A stretch of DNA of 64,000 bases. Source: Bacillus massiliigorillae (GTDB lineage Bacteria > Bacillota > Bacilli > Bacillales > DSM-1321). The DNA is taken from assembly GCF_000380245.2 (NCBI RefSeq), contig NZ_HG428741.1, positions 632,226 through 696,225 on the forward strand. Reading direction: 5' to 3'. Shown piece after piece: positions 1-7,716 of the stretch; position 1 is the stretch's first letter; the number at the start of each line of letters is the position of its first letter. The notes under the pieces are model-generated. The model had not been told where the DNA came from. It saw only the letters and a list, made by a program, of their open reading frames with translations, and did not search any database. A program made the position numbers and the translations under genes.

Positions 1-306
1 ACACTTACCGATGAGGAATTGACAATCTATATACAAGAAAACAACCTAGAACCTTCTATTATATATAATCCTCAATCAAAAGAAGATAAACTTTCTATCT
101 ACAATACTGCATTATCAATTCTAGAATCTATCGCTAATAATCCTCAATTAATGAAGACAATTAAATATAAAGATACAACTCTAGATAGTTTTCACGATAC
201 TTTAATGGCACGTATTGACCAGTTAGAAAGAAAGGTACGTGAAATGAAAACTAATTTTGATAGAGAAGACGTGAGCAGCAATACCTTTATGTTATTTAAC
301 TCTTAA
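1..306 (+). CDS. Phage structural protein, probable head-tail connector (5' partial)
   Basis: The frame is open at the left edge, so the N-terminus lies outside the window; 101 residues are visible. The protein is short, charged and mostly helical, with a middle helix (TALSILESIANNP) and a C-terminal segment QLERKVREM. This pattern recalls gp6-like head-tail connector proteins of Bacillus phages. That match is from memory of the family, not from a search. It is followed after 76 bases by another phage-like gene in the same direction. A TTG at 19 could be read as a start but has no properly spaced ribosome binding site, so I treat it as internal. A remnant of a prophage morphogenesis module is the best reading. 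Confidence 0.45.
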   Translation, partial: TLTDEELTIYIQENNLEPSIIYNPQSKEDKLSIYNTALSILESIANNPQLMKTIKYKDTTLDSFHDTLMARIDQLERKVREMKTNFDREDVSSNTFMLFNS

Positions 307-382
307 TAGATACACTATGCATATTAGAAATACATGAGGTTGAAGCTTGTTTCCCTTAGTAAATATAGAAAGGAGTAATCAC

Positions 383-1006
383 ATGGATAGAATACAAAGC
401 ACACTAACTGATATGAATTATTTTATGGATGCAGTAGGGGAAGAAGTATCCATTACTGATAAAGTAACGATTGAAGACGGAACAATAAGCGAGAATATTA
501 TTAAATTTAAAGCAATAGTAAGAGACTATGCCCCTAGCTTACATGAGGATATGGAAATATCTGCTCTACATGAGATTAAAAGAGGAAATGTTATTAAGTA
601 TAGGAACGCTAATTATCTAGTTGTTAGTGAATCAATGGCAACTAAGCCACTAATGTACGAAGGTAAAATGCGTTATATAAACCTTACATTTACATCCCCA
701 GGTGAAAAAATTGCTATTGAATGGGATAGGTTTGGAAATCCCAAAAAATGGATACAACTGCCTGATAAGGTTATCCATTGTATTATTGATAAACAGAAAG
801 ATATTACAATTTCAGACAACACAGCAATTAGAGTTCCTAAAGAGGAAGTATTAATTACAATTCCTGCATATGAGGGCTACGATACAGATTTTAAAGTAGG
901 TTCAATTAAGCCAATACTAGGGAAAAATTATAAAATTATTGACCACGATCTAATACAAAGAGGGCTTGTTATTATAACTGGTGAATTTACTACGAGTGGT
1001 AGCTAA
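383..1006 (+). CDS. Phage-like structural protein, function not assigned
   Basis: 207 residues from the ATG at 383, which has a good ribosome binding site (AAAGGAG at 369-375). An in-frame GTG-type start further upstream at 347 lacks one. The protein is rich in beta strands and has no membrane segment or signal peptide. Its size, beta-rich composition and position directly after a connector-like gene suggest a head-closure or minor capsid/tail protein. I cannot name a family with confidence. No further tail genes follow, so the phage module ends here or is truncated. Confidence 0.45.
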   Translation: MDRIQSTLTDMNYFMDAVGEEVSITDKVTIEDGTISENIIKFKAIVRDYAPSLHEDMEISALHEIKRGNVIKYRNANYLVVSESMATKPLMYEGKMRYINLTFTSPGEKIAIEWDRFGNPKKWIQLPDKVIHCIIDKQKDITISDNTAIRVPKEEVLITIPAYEGYDTDFKVGSIKPILGKNYKIIDHDLIQRGLVIITGEFTTSGS

Positions 1007-1795
1007 TGTTATATTATTCTTTGGTAGCCACTAGTTGATGAATGATTAATCGTAAAATTGTAAAAAAATGAAAGTTTTATTTGACCTGTTTATTGAGTGC
1101 GTTTATACTATAATTATTAGTGAATAGTTACCAACTAATTTACTAAATGTACACCAATAAATAACGTATAATTAAATACTTAATTATGTTTATATACCTT
1201 GTATATCAACCTTTCTAAAAGCTTATAATGAAGTTTTTCCCTACAAATAGTGAGTTCATCGCGATGGTCGCTGATAAGCTAAGGCTAGAACATAAAGCTT
1301 CTTGAGAAGGTTAGGGAATCCAAAATTAGTATGGGTTCAGTTTGAATAATGAAAAGTTCTGAAAGGTGAAGAGCTTTGAATAAGTTAGTTAAATATAATC
1401 AATTAGATATTGATGCGTATTTTGGAAAAGTACCAATGAATTTGAAAAAAATTATTGGTACTTTTTTGTTGTCTAAAAAAGTGGCTTCGGAATATAAAAC
1501 AGTGAAGTACATATACTTGAATCAGAATGGGAGTTGAACAATTATTTACGGGTATGTAGTATTTCTTTTAATAATAGCTTAGGTTGTAAGTAACACTTAT
1601 TGCTATAGGAGAAAATAGCTAAAAATAAAATGATAAATGGATAAATTTGTGAAATATAGGCTTTTTTGTGAATTTTTTTGTGAAATTTTTGAATAGTTTA
1701 ATAAATAGGATTGAAACATAGGTATGTAGTCTGACAAAATAGTAAGTGACAAAAGTTACATAATAGAAAAGTCTTACATTAAAGGAGGAATGTTC
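1007..1795. other. Gene-free stretch after phage remnant
   Basis: No convincing gene. It contains a possible multi-branched RNA fold at 1237-1318 and a terminator-like hairpin at 1430-1467. A short TTG-started frame (1376-1537, 53 codons) overlaps that hairpin. The last part, 1540-1780, is AT-rich and carries the ribosome binding site of the next gene. If the phage remnant has a right boundary it should lie in this stretch, but no attachment-site duplication can be seen inside the window. Confidence 0.5.
1430..1467 (+). terminator. Rho-independent terminator-like hairpin
   Basis: GTACCAAT at 1430-1437 pairs with ATTGGTAC at 1454-1461 and is followed by a run of six T. It lies about 110 bases downstream of a possible structured RNA and inside a weak short reading frame, so which transcript it ends is unclear. 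Confidence 0.5.
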
Positions 1796-2548
1796 ATGAT
1801 TACAACGAAAGTTTTCGCCCATCGAGGTTCGGCGGGTACACATCCAGAAAATACAATGATTTCTTTCTTAGAAGCAGAAAAAGTAGGTGCTGATGGAATT
1901 GAATTAGATGTTCAATTATCAAAAGATGGTGAAGTTGTGGTAATACATGATGAGCAGCTTGATCGGACTACAAACGGCAAAGGGAATGTAAAAGACTATA
2001 CTTTGCAAGAATTAAAGTCCTTAGATGCTAGCTATAAGTTTCCTCAATCAAATACATCTGTCCAAATACCTACTTTAGAAGAAGTATTTATAATGTTATT
2101 GAATAATTCTATGATTTTAAATATTGAGCTGAAGAATAGTGTGTTTCTGTATCCGGGACTTGAAGAAAAAGTTATCTCTTTAATTAAGCAATATAATCTA
2201 CAAGACCGTATTATTTTGTCTTCATTTAATCATTATAGCTTAGTGTATTGCTACCGTTTAGCTCCTGATATTGAAACTGCACCTTTGTATCGGGATGGTT
2301 TATACATGCCATGGGTTTATGCAAAAGCTATTCATGCGAAAGCAATCCATCCAAGTATTAAAGCGGCACCAAATGAAATCATCAAAGCTTCTATGGCAGC
2401 TGGGGTTGCTGTTCGACCATACACTATAAATAGTGAAGAGCAAATGCGCATGTTATTCAAAATAAATTGTTCTGCAATTTTTACAGATTATCCACAAAAG
2501 GCAATCTCCTTGAAGAATAAAGAAAATGGTTCCAATAAACTTGAATAA
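1796..2548 (+). CDS. Glycerophosphodiester phosphodiesterase (YqiK/GlpQ-like)
   Basis: Cytoplasmic phosphodiesterase that would hydrolyse glycerophosphodiesters to glycerol-3-phosphate and an alcohol. The GDPD fold is clear: FAHRGSAGTHPENT near the N-terminus supplies the catalytic His-Arg-Gly and Glu, and GIELDVQLSKDGEVVVIHD supplies the metal-binding Glu/Asp and second catalytic His. Length (250 residues) is typical of the short bacterial cytosolic class and there is no signal peptide. I chose the ATG at 1796 because AAAGGAGG at 1781-1788 is 7 bases upstream; an ATG at 1790 is too close. In B. subtilis yqiK occupies the equivalent position near the bkd genes. Confidence 0.9.
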   Translation: MITTKVFAHRGSAGTHPENTMISFLEAEKVGADGIELDVQLSKDGEVVVIHDEQLDRTTNGKGNVKDYTLQELKSLDASYKFPQSNTSVQIPTLEEVFIMLLNNSMILNIELKNSVFLYPGLEEKVISLIKQYNLQDRIILSSFNHYSLVYCYRLAPDIETAPLYRDGLYMPWVYAKAIHAKAIHPSIKAAPNEIIKASMAAGVAVRPYTINSEEQMRMLFKINCSAIFTDYPQKAISLKNKENGSNKLE

Positions 2549-2585
2549 GGTTGAAATATATATAAAGTAAAAAAGGGATAGGTAT

Positions 2586-4262
2586 ATGGGGATGAGAAAA
2601 CTTAATGATGTTTCGATTAAAGTAAAGCTTCTAGGTACAATCTTGGCGGTTACATTGTTTCCTTTAATGATTGCAGGTTTTTTAGCATATAAGATTTCTT
2701 ATAGTGCAATTTATAATGAAACAAAGCATGATTTAATTTATATTGTCGATTTAGAAAGAGATTTACTTGCTCAATATTTACAAGATGATGATATCACACC
2801 TAAAGAAGATGATCTTATAAAGAAAGAATTGAAACTGTTAAAAGCAAAATTATACGAAAGTAATAATCAAGAGGGATACGGATATATTATGAAGCAAGAT
2901 GGAACAATTGTGTATCACCCTGATTCAAAAACGGTAGGTAAAAATTTATCTGATCAAGCATTTGCTAAAGAAATGATGCAGAAGAAACATGGTTATACGG
3001 AGTATGATTGGGAAGGAAAAACAAAAATCGCAGTGTATCAAGAACTCCCTAACGGGTGGATTTATGCGACGTCCACTTACTTAGAAGACATGATGAAAGT
3101 AGTTAGCCCTATTAAGAAATATGTATTTATTATTAGTATTCTTGGTTCTATAGCAGCGCTAGCGGTAGGTGCATTTATTGTATCGCGCATAACTAAACCA
3201 ATAATGAATGTGGTCGCAGCTATGGAAAAAGCCGAAAATGGAGATTTAACTAAACAGGTGCCAGTATACTCTCAAGATGAAGTTGGTCAAATATCCATTA
3301 TGTATAATAAAATGATGAATCGCTTGAAGTCAATCTTATTGAGTATCCAAGAAGCTTCACAGCAGGTAGCGGCTTCATCTCAAGAATTAACGGCAAGTGC
3401 TGATGAAAATACAAGAGCTTCTGAACAAATAGCGAAAGCAGCCGAAGAAATATCCCGAGGATCTCAAGAACAGGTGGAGAAAGTTTCGAGTGTAGTAGGT
3501 TCTATTCATTCTATATCTCAATCCATTGAGCAAACGGCTGATAATGTTAATAAAGTTAATGAAGATTCATTAACTGCTAATAATTATTCACAAGAAGGTG
3601 TAAAGAACCTTCATAAAGTAGTTGATGAGATGAATGATATTGTTGTGAAAGTACGTAAGACAGAGAATGTTATTCGAGAACTTGGTAAACAATCGGTATC
3701 AATCATGGGGATCATTACAGTAATCCGAGATATTAGTGAGCAAACGAATTTATTAGCTCTAAACGCTGCAATAGAAGCGGCAAGAGCTGGAGAGCAAGGA
3801 AGAAGTTTTGCGGTTGTAGCAGATGAAGTGAGAAAGCTTGCTGAACAATCAGGAAAATCAGCTCAAGATATTGCAAGTTTAATAGTGACAATCAATGATG
3901 AAATTATTCAAGCAACAGCTATGATGGAAGAAAGCAGTCAAGCTGTTTCAGACGGTGAGGTTGTTGTATTAAGTGCAAGTGAATCTTTCAAAAAAATTGA
4001 AACTGCTGTCAATGATGTGAACAATGAGATGAATAGTTTAAAAGAAGCGATTACTCAAATACAAGGTAATTCCAGAGATATTGTTGAGCATTCGGATATT
4101 ATATCAAATCTAGCAGAGGTAGCAGCAGCGGATACGGAAGAAGTAGCAGCAGCAGCTGAACAACAAATGGCAACGATGGAAGAGATTAATGCGGCGTCAC
4201 ATGTATTGACGAGTATGGCTGAGAAACTTCAAAGTGAAGTGAATCATTTTATCTTGAAATAA
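2586..4262 (+). CDS. Methyl-accepting chemotaxis protein
   Basis: Membrane chemoreceptor of 558 residues. Order of domains: transmembrane helix at about residues 15-35; an extracellular region of about 140 residues that looks like a single Cache domain (MKQDGTIVYHPDSKTVGKNL); a second transmembrane helix near 178-200; a HAMP linker (SRITKPIMNVVAAMEKAENG); and a long coiled-coil signalling domain with the conserved hairpin tip EQTNLLALNAAIEAARAGE. It would pass ligand information to CheA/CheW. The ligand is unknown; Cache receptors often bind amino or organic acids. It is followed by a strong terminator and sits alone, with no che genes nearby. Start has AAAAGGG 8 bases upstream. Confidence 0.93.
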   Translation: MGMRKLNDVSIKVKLLGTILAVTLFPLMIAGFLAYKISYSAIYNETKHDLIYIVDLERDLLAQYLQDDDITPKEDDLIKKELKLLKAKLYESNNQEGYGYIMKQDGTIVYHPDSKTVGKNLSDQAFAKEMMQKKHGYTEYDWEGKTKIAVYQELPNGWIYATSTYLEDMMKVVSPIKKYVFIISILGSIAALAVGAFIVSRITKPIMNVVAAMEKAENGDLTKQVPVYSQDEVGQISIMYNKMMNRLKSILLSIQEASQQVAASSQELTASADENTRASEQIAKAAEEISRGSQEQVEKVSSVVGSIHSISQSIEQTADNVNKVNEDSLTANNYSQEGVKNLHKVVDEMNDIVVKVRKTENVIRELGKQSVSIMGIITVIRDISEQTNLLALNAAIEAARAGEQGRSFAVVADEVRKLAEQSGKSAQDIASLIVTINDEIIQATAMMEESSQAVSDGEVVVLSASESFKKIETAVNDVNNEMNSLKEAITQIQGNSRDIVEHSDIISNLAEVAAADTEEVAAAAEQQMATMEEINAASHVLTSMAEKLQSEVNHFILK

Positions 4263-4278
4263 CACTATATTTTATAAT

Positions 4279-4321
4279 ACATCAAAAGGAGGATGTTAGT
4301 TTAACATCCTCCTTTTGATGT
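4279..4321. terminator. Strong terminator hairpin, possibly bidirectional
   Basis: A 19-bp perfect stem (4280-4298 with 4302-4320) with a 3-base loop and A/T-rich arms. It lies between the chemoreceptor gene and the convergent yqzF gene and could serve both. The plus-strand T run is part of the stem rather than after it. Confidence 0.75.
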
Positions 4322-4347
4322 GGAAATAATAAGTATTTTTTCTAGTG

Positions 4348-4581
4348 TTACTTACTAAATCGTTTCTGAACTTTATTGCGTTTTCGGTCTCTATGAAGGA
4401 TAAAGCCGGCAATAAATCCTACGCCTCCCACCATGAGAAACATACCGACTATGAATTGTACCATTAGAGATGAAAAAGGGAATTGTAGTATTCCGAAAAT
4501 CATATCGCGCATAAATTTAATACCCATAGCAGCGAAAACACCCGGTATAAATAGAATGATAAATGCTATTAATCTTCCCAT
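4348..4581 (-). CDS. yqzF: YqzF-like DUF2627 membrane protein
   Basis: Small membrane protein of 77 residues with two hydrophobic helices, an internal MRDMIFGILQFPF segment and a basic C-terminal tail (HRDRKRNKVQKRF), which is the hallmark of the DUF2627/YqzF family. Function is unknown. In B. subtilis yqzF is the direct neighbour of bkdR, as here, though on the other side of a repeat cluster. Two ATG codons occur in a row; the second (4581) is 7 bases from the GGGG ribosome binding site and is preferred. It is transcribed away from bkdR. Confidence 0.85.
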   Translation of the reverse strand: MGRLIAFIILFIPGVFAAMGIKFMRDMIFGILQFPFSSLMVQFIVGMFLMVGGVGFIAGFILHRDRKRNKVQKRFSK

Positions 4582-4667
4582 CATAAGTCCCCTTTTTAAT
4601 AGTCAAAAGTTACTTCTTGTTATATCTTATAGTTCCTTTTTGATTGGAAGTAAAGAGAGGAGTATAT

Positions 4668-4790
4668 GCATTCATCAAAAAGGACTGGTGCTGTTTTTTC
4701 TCTGTCTAACCTTACACCTGCTATGCTCGGAAATAAGCCAATCTGTTTTGAAAACCAAAAGAGGGCTTTCAAGAACAGCTCGTCTTACCA
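4668..4790. repeat. Palindromic intergenic repeat, type R (copy 1)
   Basis: About 120 bases that are clearly related to 22836-22960. Both start with AAAAAG..GGTG and TTTTTCT followed by TGTC, share AACCTTACACCTGC, and share a long hairpin formed by CTGTTTTG and CAAGAACAG around an AAAAGAG loop. Several stem differences between the two copies keep base pairing. Confidence 0.8.
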
Positions 4791-4794
4791 ATGG

Positions 4795-4909
4795 TGTCTA
4801 GCTTCAGCGACCAGCCCCTCGAGTCATAAGCCATCTCACTTTAGAAATTAAAAGCGTATTTCTTAAGCGAGCCGTCTTATGCTGGTCGGGGCTAAACGGG
4901 TCACTTCAG
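4795..4909. repeat. Palindromic intergenic repeat, type A (copy 1)
   Basis: Begins TGTCTAGCTTCAGCG, then AGCCCC and CATAAG, and ends with CTTATG and GGGGCT in inverse order, so it folds into one long hairpin. The tip is a second inverted repeat (AGAAAT with ATTTCT). From memory, TGTCTAGCTCCAGCG-type repeats are widespread in Bacillaceae intergenic regions. A second copy is nested at 41622-41745. Confidence 0.8.
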
Positions 4910-4970
4910 CATTTCAATATTGCCGCATAGCTCTTTTTTGATTTGAAGTAGTACAAGAAGCATAAACATT

Positions 4971-5155
4971 AATCAAAAAAGATTGGTGATGGTTTTTCTT
5001 ACTGTCTAGCTCCAGCACCCAGCTCCTAGTGGATTTCGCCAACCTCCCTATGATAAGTCCAACATCGAATCGATTTACGTCTCTTCGTGTTTCCTTTATC
5101 TCGGTCGAAGGGCTCCAATCCATACGGAGCTAAACAGTTGCTTCCGCTTTTCTTA
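4971..5155. repeat. Palindromic intergenic repeat, type B (copy 1)
   Basis: Starts with the same lead-in as type R (AAAAAAGATTGGTGATGG and TTTTTCTT), then CTGTCTAGCTCCAGC, CTAGTGGATTTCGCC and CTCCCTATGATAAGTC. It ends CTTTATCTCGGTCGAAG, GCTCCAATC and CGCTTTTCTTA. The same left and right halves occur at 41535-41620 and 41746-41812, where they are split by another repeat. Confidence 0.8.
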
Positions 5156-5312
5156 ATTGTAGCATAAAATATTATTGTGGTTTATCAAGAAACTTACATT
5201 ATCGTAATATGAAAGAAAATATGGATATTTTTAACATTTATAGTGTGGTATCCATTATGATAATATCGATTACAACGTTTGGTCTGAAAAACTACTTGAA
5301 GAGGGTGAAAAT

Positions 5313-7382
5313 GTGCAAAAAGTCATGATTGTTGGTGCTGGACAAGGTGGAACGTCTATTTTGAAGCTATTAAATGAAATAGATTTCTTACAAGTTGGCG
5401 CAGTGATTGATTTAAATGAAGAAGCGAGTGGATTAAAGCTTGCTAAACAATTGGGAGTAGCCTATGGGACTGATTGGAAGGAATTCCTTGATTATTCGTA
5501 CGATATTATTATAGAAGTAACTGGTTGTCAAACAACATTCCACGAAATACGCAGCGTCAAAAGTCCTCATACAGTACTGATTCCAGGTACTGTTGCCTTT
5601 ATTATTGCACGGCTTCTTGAAGAAAAAGAATCATTAATAGAAAAATTACAAGGTGAATCACATCGAAGAAATCTAATTTTCAATTCAACAGATGAAGGTA
5701 TGGTTGTTATTGATGGAGATGGAACGATTATATTGTTTAATCGAAGTGCTGAGAAGATGATTGGTGTACAGCAAGAAGAAGCGATAGGTGCGCATGTTAA
5801 GGATATTATACATAATAGTCGATTACCGGATTTACTAGTTAGTAGAAGAGTGGAAGCGAATAAAGAACATGTCTTGAACAATGGTTTAAAGGTAATTACG
5901 ACACGTTTTCCTATGCTGAATGAAAACAATGAAATAATAGGAGCATTTGCAGTTTTTAAAGATATAAGCGAAGTTGTTAATCTTGCTGAAGAGATAACTA
6001 ATTTGAAAGAAATACAAACAATGCTAGAAGCTATTATTCAATCTAGTAATGATGCTATTACTGTTGTAGATGAATATGGAAAAGGTATTCTCATTAATCC
6101 TGCCTATTCGCGAATTACGGGATTAAGTGAAGAAGAAGTTATTGGAAAGCCTGCGACAACAGACATTTATGAAGGTGAAAGTATGCATATGAAAGTTTTG
6201 CAGACCAGAAAGCCTGTGCGTGGTGTGAAAATGTTGGTAGGACCCCATAAGAAGGAAGTTATCGTAAATGTTGCTCCAATTATTGTGAATGGTAAGTTAA
6301 AAGGTAGTGTCGGTGTTATTCATGATATGTCAGAAATGAAAGAATTAAACAATGAATTACATCGTGCTAGACAAATTATTCGAACACTCGAAGCAAAATA
6401 CGAATTTGAAGATATTATTGGTAGTTCCGAAGAAATGAAGCTAGCAATAGATCAAGCGAAATTAAGTGCAACTACTCCAGTAACAGTCTTATTAAGAGGA
6501 GAATCTGGTACAGGAAAAGAATTATTCGCACATGCGATTCATAATGCTAGTGATCGAAAGTTTAATCATTTTATTCGAGTGAATTGTGGTGCGATATCTG
6601 AGAATTTATTAGAAAGTGAATTATTTGGATATGAGGAAGGTGCTTTTTCAGGTGCTAAGCGGGGCGGAAAGAAGGGCCTTTTTGAAGAAGCGGATAATGG
6701 AAGTATCTTTCTGGATGAAATTGGTGAAATGAGTTTACACATTCAAGTCAAACTTCTCCGAGTTCTGCAAGAAAATGAAATAGTAAAAGTCGGCGGTGTT
6801 AAAGCTATTCCGATTAATGTAAGAGTTATTGCTGCTACAAATGTGAATTTAGAAAAAGCAATTAGTGAAGGTAGATTTCGCGAGGATCTCTATTATCGGC
6901 TAAATCGAATGCCGATTTATATTCCTTCTCTCCGACAACGTATTGGTGACATACCTTTGGTGGCGTCCTATTTATTACAAAAGTTGAACCAAGAATATGG
7001 TAGGAATATAGAGGGAGTTACCGATTCGGCTATTGCAAAGTTACAAAGCTATCATTGGCCTGGTAATGTTCGAGAACTAGAAAATATTTTAGGTAGAGCG
7101 ATTATTTTCATGAAATATAATGAAACGATGATAGAAGCTCATCATATTCCTCATTTTCCACATTCTATTATGGAAAAGCGAGAGGAACAAGTTTATGAAA
7201 AGAATAATGAAGAGTTATCGTTTTTAGAAAAAATGAATCTGTATGAGAAGAAGCTTATTGAAGAGTGTTTGCAGAGAAATAAAGGGAATAAAACAGCAAG
7301 TGCAAGAGAATTGGAAATTTCAGTGAGAAGTTTGTATTATAAAGCTGAAAAATATAACCTTGAAAAAAAATTCATGCAATAA
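5313..7382 (+). CDS. bkdR: BkdR, sigma-54-dependent activator of the bkd operon
   Basis: Enhancer-binding protein of 689 residues, nearly the length of B. subtilis BkdR. Domain order: an N-terminal Rossmann-like region with GAGQGGTS at residues 8-15; two PAS domains (about 115-220 and 240-350); a sigma-54 interaction AAA+ domain with Walker A GESGTGKE near 397, the GAFSGA loop near 443 (variant of GAFTGA) and Walker B SIFLDEIGEM; and a Fis-type helix-turn-helix at the end (NKTASARELEISVRSLYYK). The GTG at 5313 is in frame with a GAGGGTGA ribosome binding site; the ATG two bases earlier is out of frame and stops at once. A sigma-54 promoter lies 103 bases downstream, directly before lpdV, which supports its role. 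Confidence 0.95.
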   Translation: MQKVMIVGAGQGGTSILKLLNEIDFLQVGAVIDLNEEASGLKLAKQLGVAYGTDWKEFLDYSYDIIIEVTGCQTTFHEIRSVKSPHTVLIPGTVAFIIARLLEEKESLIEKLQGESHRRNLIFNSTDEGMVVIDGDGTIILFNRSAEKMIGVQQEEAIGAHVKDIIHNSRLPDLLVSRRVEANKEHVLNNGLKVITTRFPMLNENNEIIGAFAVFKDISEVVNLAEEITNLKEIQTMLEAIIQSSNDAITVVDEYGKGILINPAYSRITGLSEEEVIGKPATTDIYEGESMHMKVLQTRKPVRGVKMLVGPHKKEVIVNVAPIIVNGKLKGSVGVIHDMSEMKELNNELHRARQIIRTLEAKYEFEDIIGSSEEMKLAIDQAKLSATTPVTVLLRGESGTGKELFAHAIHNASDRKFNHFIRVNCGAISENLLESELFGYEEGAFSGAKRGGKKGLFEEADNGSIFLDEIGEMSLHIQVKLLRVLQENEIVKVGGVKAIPINVRVIAATNVNLEKAISEGRFREDLYYRLNRMPIYIPSLRQRIGDIPLVASYLLQKLNQEYGRNIEGVTDSAIAKLQSYHWPGNVRELENILGRAIIFMKYNETMIEAHHIPHFPHSIMEKREEQVYEKNNEELSFLEKMNLYEKKLIEECLQRNKGNKTASARELEISVRSLYYKAEKYNLEKKFMQ

Positions 7383-7384
7383 AT

Positions 7385-7416
7385 TTCAGACTCTGCAAAA
7401 AAATGCAGAGTCTGAA
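7385..7416 (+). terminator. bkdR terminator
   Basis: A 13-bp perfect stem, TTCAGACTCTGCA with TGCAGAGTCTGAA, six-base A loop, immediately after the bkdR stop codon. The 3' T tract is weak (TTAGTATTT). Confidence 0.8.
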
Positions 7417-7484
7417 TTAGTATTTGGGGTTAGGACTAGGTCATAAAATAGTGTATCATGGGAATTAATAATATATGTAGTGTT

Positions 7485-7500
7485 TGGCATGGAAGTTGCA
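7485..7500 (+). promoter_or_regulatory. Sigma-54 (SigL) promoter of the bkd genes
   Basis: TGGCATGGAAGTTGCA fits the -24/-12 consensus (TGGCAC, TTGCA) with the exact GG-N10-GC spacing. Transcription would start near 7511, giving a leader of about 205 bases before lpdV. BkdR, the matching activator, is encoded just upstream. Confidence 0.85.
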
Positions 7501-7522
7501 TTATTAAGTGTTAGTCACTATA

Positions 7523-7549
7523 AAAAGGGATTGGTCCCTTTTATTTCTT
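7523..7549 (+). terminator. Terminator-like hairpin in the bkd leader
   Basis: AAAAGGGA (7523-7530) pairs with TCCCTTTT (7535-7542) around TTGG, followed by ATTTCTT. It lies about 12 bases after the predicted sigma-54 start. It may be an attenuator or the scar of a removed gene; the sequence does not decide. Confidence 0.5.
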
Positions 7550-7716
7550 AAACTTGTAGTTAATACTGTTAAATTAAACATGACAAATTTCTTAATGAAA
7601 AAACCGATGTATCCCATAATGAATTCTCTATTACGGAATGTATTATTCGATATGAAAGCTATGTGATTAATAGCTATGCCAATAAATTTAGAGAAAAGCT
7701 ATAAAGGAGGTAGAAC

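Larger units (their letters stand above)
4582..5312. other. Intergenic region filled with palindromic repeats
   Basis: 730 bases between yqzF and bkdR. Most is occupied by three adjacent copies of palindromic intergenic repeats (listed separately at 4668-4790, 4795-4909 and 4971-5155). Short frames in it are accidental. The last 150 bases are unique AT-rich DNA that must hold the bkdR promoter; TATGATAAT near 5255 could be a -10 but no good -35 is visible. Confidence 0.7.
7383..7716. other. bkdR-lpdV intergenic region
   Basis: Holds, in order, the bkdR terminator, a sigma-54 promoter (7485-7500), a terminator-like hairpin (7523-7542) and about 170 bases of AT-rich leader ending in AAAGGAGG before lpdV. 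In most Bacillus bkd operons ptb, bcd and buk would follow this promoter. AGCTAT/ATAGCT inverted repeats near 7657-7675 could be a protein site but are unproven. Confidence 0.7.

Noticed and set aside
1248..1300. Possible hammerhead ribozyme (CTGATAAG and GAAC)
   Set aside because: The catalytic core CTGATGA and GAAA are both altered, so it could not be active.
1619..1843. Minus-strand frame of 74 codons overlapping the phosphodiesterase start
   Set aside because: No ribosome binding site, no family features and it overlaps a certain gene and its leader.
4433..5123. Frames of 60-122 codons between yqzF and bkdR on both strands
   Set aside because: They lie in palindromic repeats and change between repeat copies; no coding signature.
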